A stretch of DNA of 64,000 nucleotides from Malonomonas rubra DSM 5091 (GTDB lineage: Bacteria > Desulfobacterota > Desulfuromonadia > Desulfuromonadales > Geopsychrobacteraceae). The DNA lies in contig NZ_FQZT01000010.1 of the NCBI RefSeq assembly GCF_900142125.1, forward strand, positions 1 through 64,000, in the 5' to 3' direction. Below, one piece after another: positions 62,864-64,000 of this stretch. Numbering within the stretch: the stretch's first letter is position 1; each line of letters begins with the position of its first letter. The position numbers and the translations under genes were made by a program. The notes beneath the pieces are model-generated. The model ran no database searches. It worked only from the letters and a program-made list of their open reading frames with translations, and was not told where the DNA came from.

Positions 62864-63888
62864 CACAGCCTACTGTATCTACTTCTCAAGCTCAAAATGG
62901 GCTTTTCAACTAAATAGTACGAAACCAATGCCGCTACAAAAACCAACAGAATATTCAGCGGGAAGCTGTTATAAATTAAATCAGATTTCCTATTTAAAAA
63001 AGGTTGCTGCCAAAGATATAAAGAGTAGCTCAAAGTCCCAATATAAACGAAAATTTTTGAGTTCAATATAGAATACGATATTCCATTTTTCAGTCTCGTT
63101 GCCCACTCAATCAATAAAGCTATACAAATATTCAGCAAGGTATAACCTATTGGATAGCTAAGAGATATAGATCCCCGAAAATAGTTCAAAAAGAAAACCA
63201 ATATAACTAACAAAGGAACCAGCCACCCTCCAACACTCCTACCCCATAAACTAGGAGTTCCCCAGTAATATCTAATTCCAGCCAAGACGCAACCAGTTGC
63301 TAATGCGTCACACACCGTATGAAAAGTAGCCCCGATCCCTGGGAACTGAGATGGCATAAACTGCCACGTCAAAACCCTAATAACTGGGACTACAAGAATT
63401 ACACCGCAAGCAAACAACAAACCTCTTTTATTCCCCAATAAAAGCAAAGTTAACGGCCATAGTAAATAAAACTGTTCCTCTACGGCCAGTGACCACAAAT
63501 GACCAACCTGCCAACTACTATCGAAATAATAGTTAACCGTATAAGTGATGGAATAAATAAAATCAAGAGCAGTCAAGTCAAGCCAACCTAAATAGTCAGC
63601 AATAAAAATGCAGAATACATAAAAGTACAAAGCAGGAAAAATTCTTATAGTTCTCCTCATATAGAATTTTTTCAAAGATATTTGACCATACTTCTCGCGC
63701 TCTAAGAGAAGTAATGTTGTAATTAAATAGCCTGAAAGAACAAAAAATATTCTGACACCAAGGTTTCCAAGTCCAAACAAAGGTGCTATGAATTGAGGAT
63801 AATAAAATCCAACAGTTCCTCTAGTGTGCGACAGTAAAACAAAAACAACTGCAATGCACCTAATACCATCTAAAGACGGAATCCTCAT
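62863..63888 (-). CDS. Acyltransferase family 3 (OafA/YrhL-like) membrane protein
   Basis: This 341-aa protein has about ten transmembrane helices: SLDGIRCIAVVFVLLSHT, where H is the conserved catalytic residue, then GVRIFFVLSGYLIT, RRTIRIFPALYFYV and WSLAVEEQFYLLWP. These mark the AT3 family that O-acetylates surface sugars. No extra SGNH domain is fused; instead an SGNH-like gene lies directly upstream, one base overlap (TAATG), so the two may work together. Confidence 0.93.
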   Translation of the reverse strand: MRIPSLDGIRCIAVVFVLLSHTRGTVGFYYPQFIAPLFGLGNLGVRIFFVLSGYLITTLLLLEREKYGQISLKKFYMRRTIRIFPALYFYVFCIFIADYLGWLDLTALDFIYSITYTVNYYFDSSWQVGHLWSLAVEEQFYLLWPLTLLLLGNKRGLLFACGVILVVPVIRVLTWQFMPSQFPGIGATFHTVCDALATGCVLAGIRYYWGTPSLWGRSVGGWLVPLLVILVFFLNYFRGSISLSYPIGYTLLNICIALLIEWATRLKNGISYSILNSKIFVYIGTLSYSLYLWQQPFLNRKSDLIYNSFPLNILLVFVAALVSYYLVEKPILSLRSRYSRL

Positions 63889-64000
63889 TATTTATTCCAA
63901 CCTATACTCTCTAAAAGCCTCTGGACCTCTTCTCCAAACAACTTATACCCACTACCATTCAAATGAATACCGTCATTCGTAAAATTAGGCGAAAGCATTT
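63888..64000 (-). CDS. SGNH/GDSL hydrolase-like protein, C-terminal end (cut by window edge)
   Basis: The last 37 codons are visible. NDGIHLNGSGYKLFGEEVQRLL matches the block V DxxH motif of SGNH/GDSL esterases, which is the C-terminal end of the family. The rest of the gene lies outside the window. It overlaps the acyltransferase start, so it may act on the same acyl modification. Confidence 0.8.
   Translation of the reverse strand, partial: MLSPNFTNDGIHLNGSGYKLFGEEVQRLLESIGWNK

Overview
The window comes from a free-living Gram-negative bacterium, most likely a Desulfuromonadales-type deltaproteobacterium. This is an inference from gene content: a PurL of intermediate size with a PurS-like N-terminus, an exosortase/PrsK/PrsR locus, a ferredoxin-domain protein beside a YgbA-type gene and a Crp/Fnr regulator, and a mannose-nucleotide pair. 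GC content is moderate and genes are dense. No rRNA, prophage or CRISPR array is present.

Layout. 1-8 kb: the 3' end of an IS1595-like transposase that has cut off the end of zupT, then housekeeping genes (dgt, a LysE exporter, rsmD-coaD, a creatininase-family hydrolase, queD-queE, yacG, a REC-GGDEF-EAL protein). 8-18.5 kb: a looser, accessory-looking stretch bounded by a decayed tRNA-Gly copy on the left and two intact tRNA-Gly(GCC) genes on the right. It holds a 1223-aa secreted beta-propeller-like protein, DUF554, nhaA, htpX behind a yybP-ykoY (Mn2+) riboswitch with its own terminator, and two toxin-antitoxin pairs (YefM/YoeB type and BrnTA type). 18.6-35 kb: core metabolism (pgsA, a lytic transglycosylase, nadB, chorismate mutase plus a free-standing DAHP-synthase-type ferredoxin-like domain, pyrE, purF-purQ-purL, a YycJ-like hydrolase, gap-pgk-tpiA, phosphomannomutase, and manC).

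35-37 kb: a small stress module, in which a Crp/Fnr-family regulator sits beside two genes that each carry a TTGAC-N4-(A/G)TCAA-like palindrome upstream. One gene is a YgbA (nitrous-oxide-stimulated) family member and the other a 4Fe-4S protein. 37-64 kb: an exosortase-associated surface polysaccharide island, nearly all on the minus strand: PrsR/PrsK, EpsI, exosortase, UDP-GlcNAc 2-epimerase, a nucleotidyltransferase/HprK-like kinase/PqqD-like cassette with a Tat-like secreted protein, a TIGR03790 protein, CapA, two beta-helix proteins, a CapK-like ligase, a deacetylase, an ATP-grasp enzyme, two GT4 glycosyltransferases, an O-antigen-ligase-like protein and an acyltransferase. A HigBA pair is embedded in it.

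The most unusual feature is in 51.6-60.4 kb. Five consecutive intergenic gaps of the polysaccharide operon each contain an element bounded by inverted copies of a roughly 20-bp sequence (CCACAGACACACACGGAC type). One of them holds a GxxExxY gene, which belongs to a PD-(D/E)XK nuclease-like family, and in three gaps the outer end of the repeat supplies the stop codon of the preceding gene. A sixth gap has related repeats followed by 13 tandem copies of a heptamer that runs into a glycosyltransferase gene.
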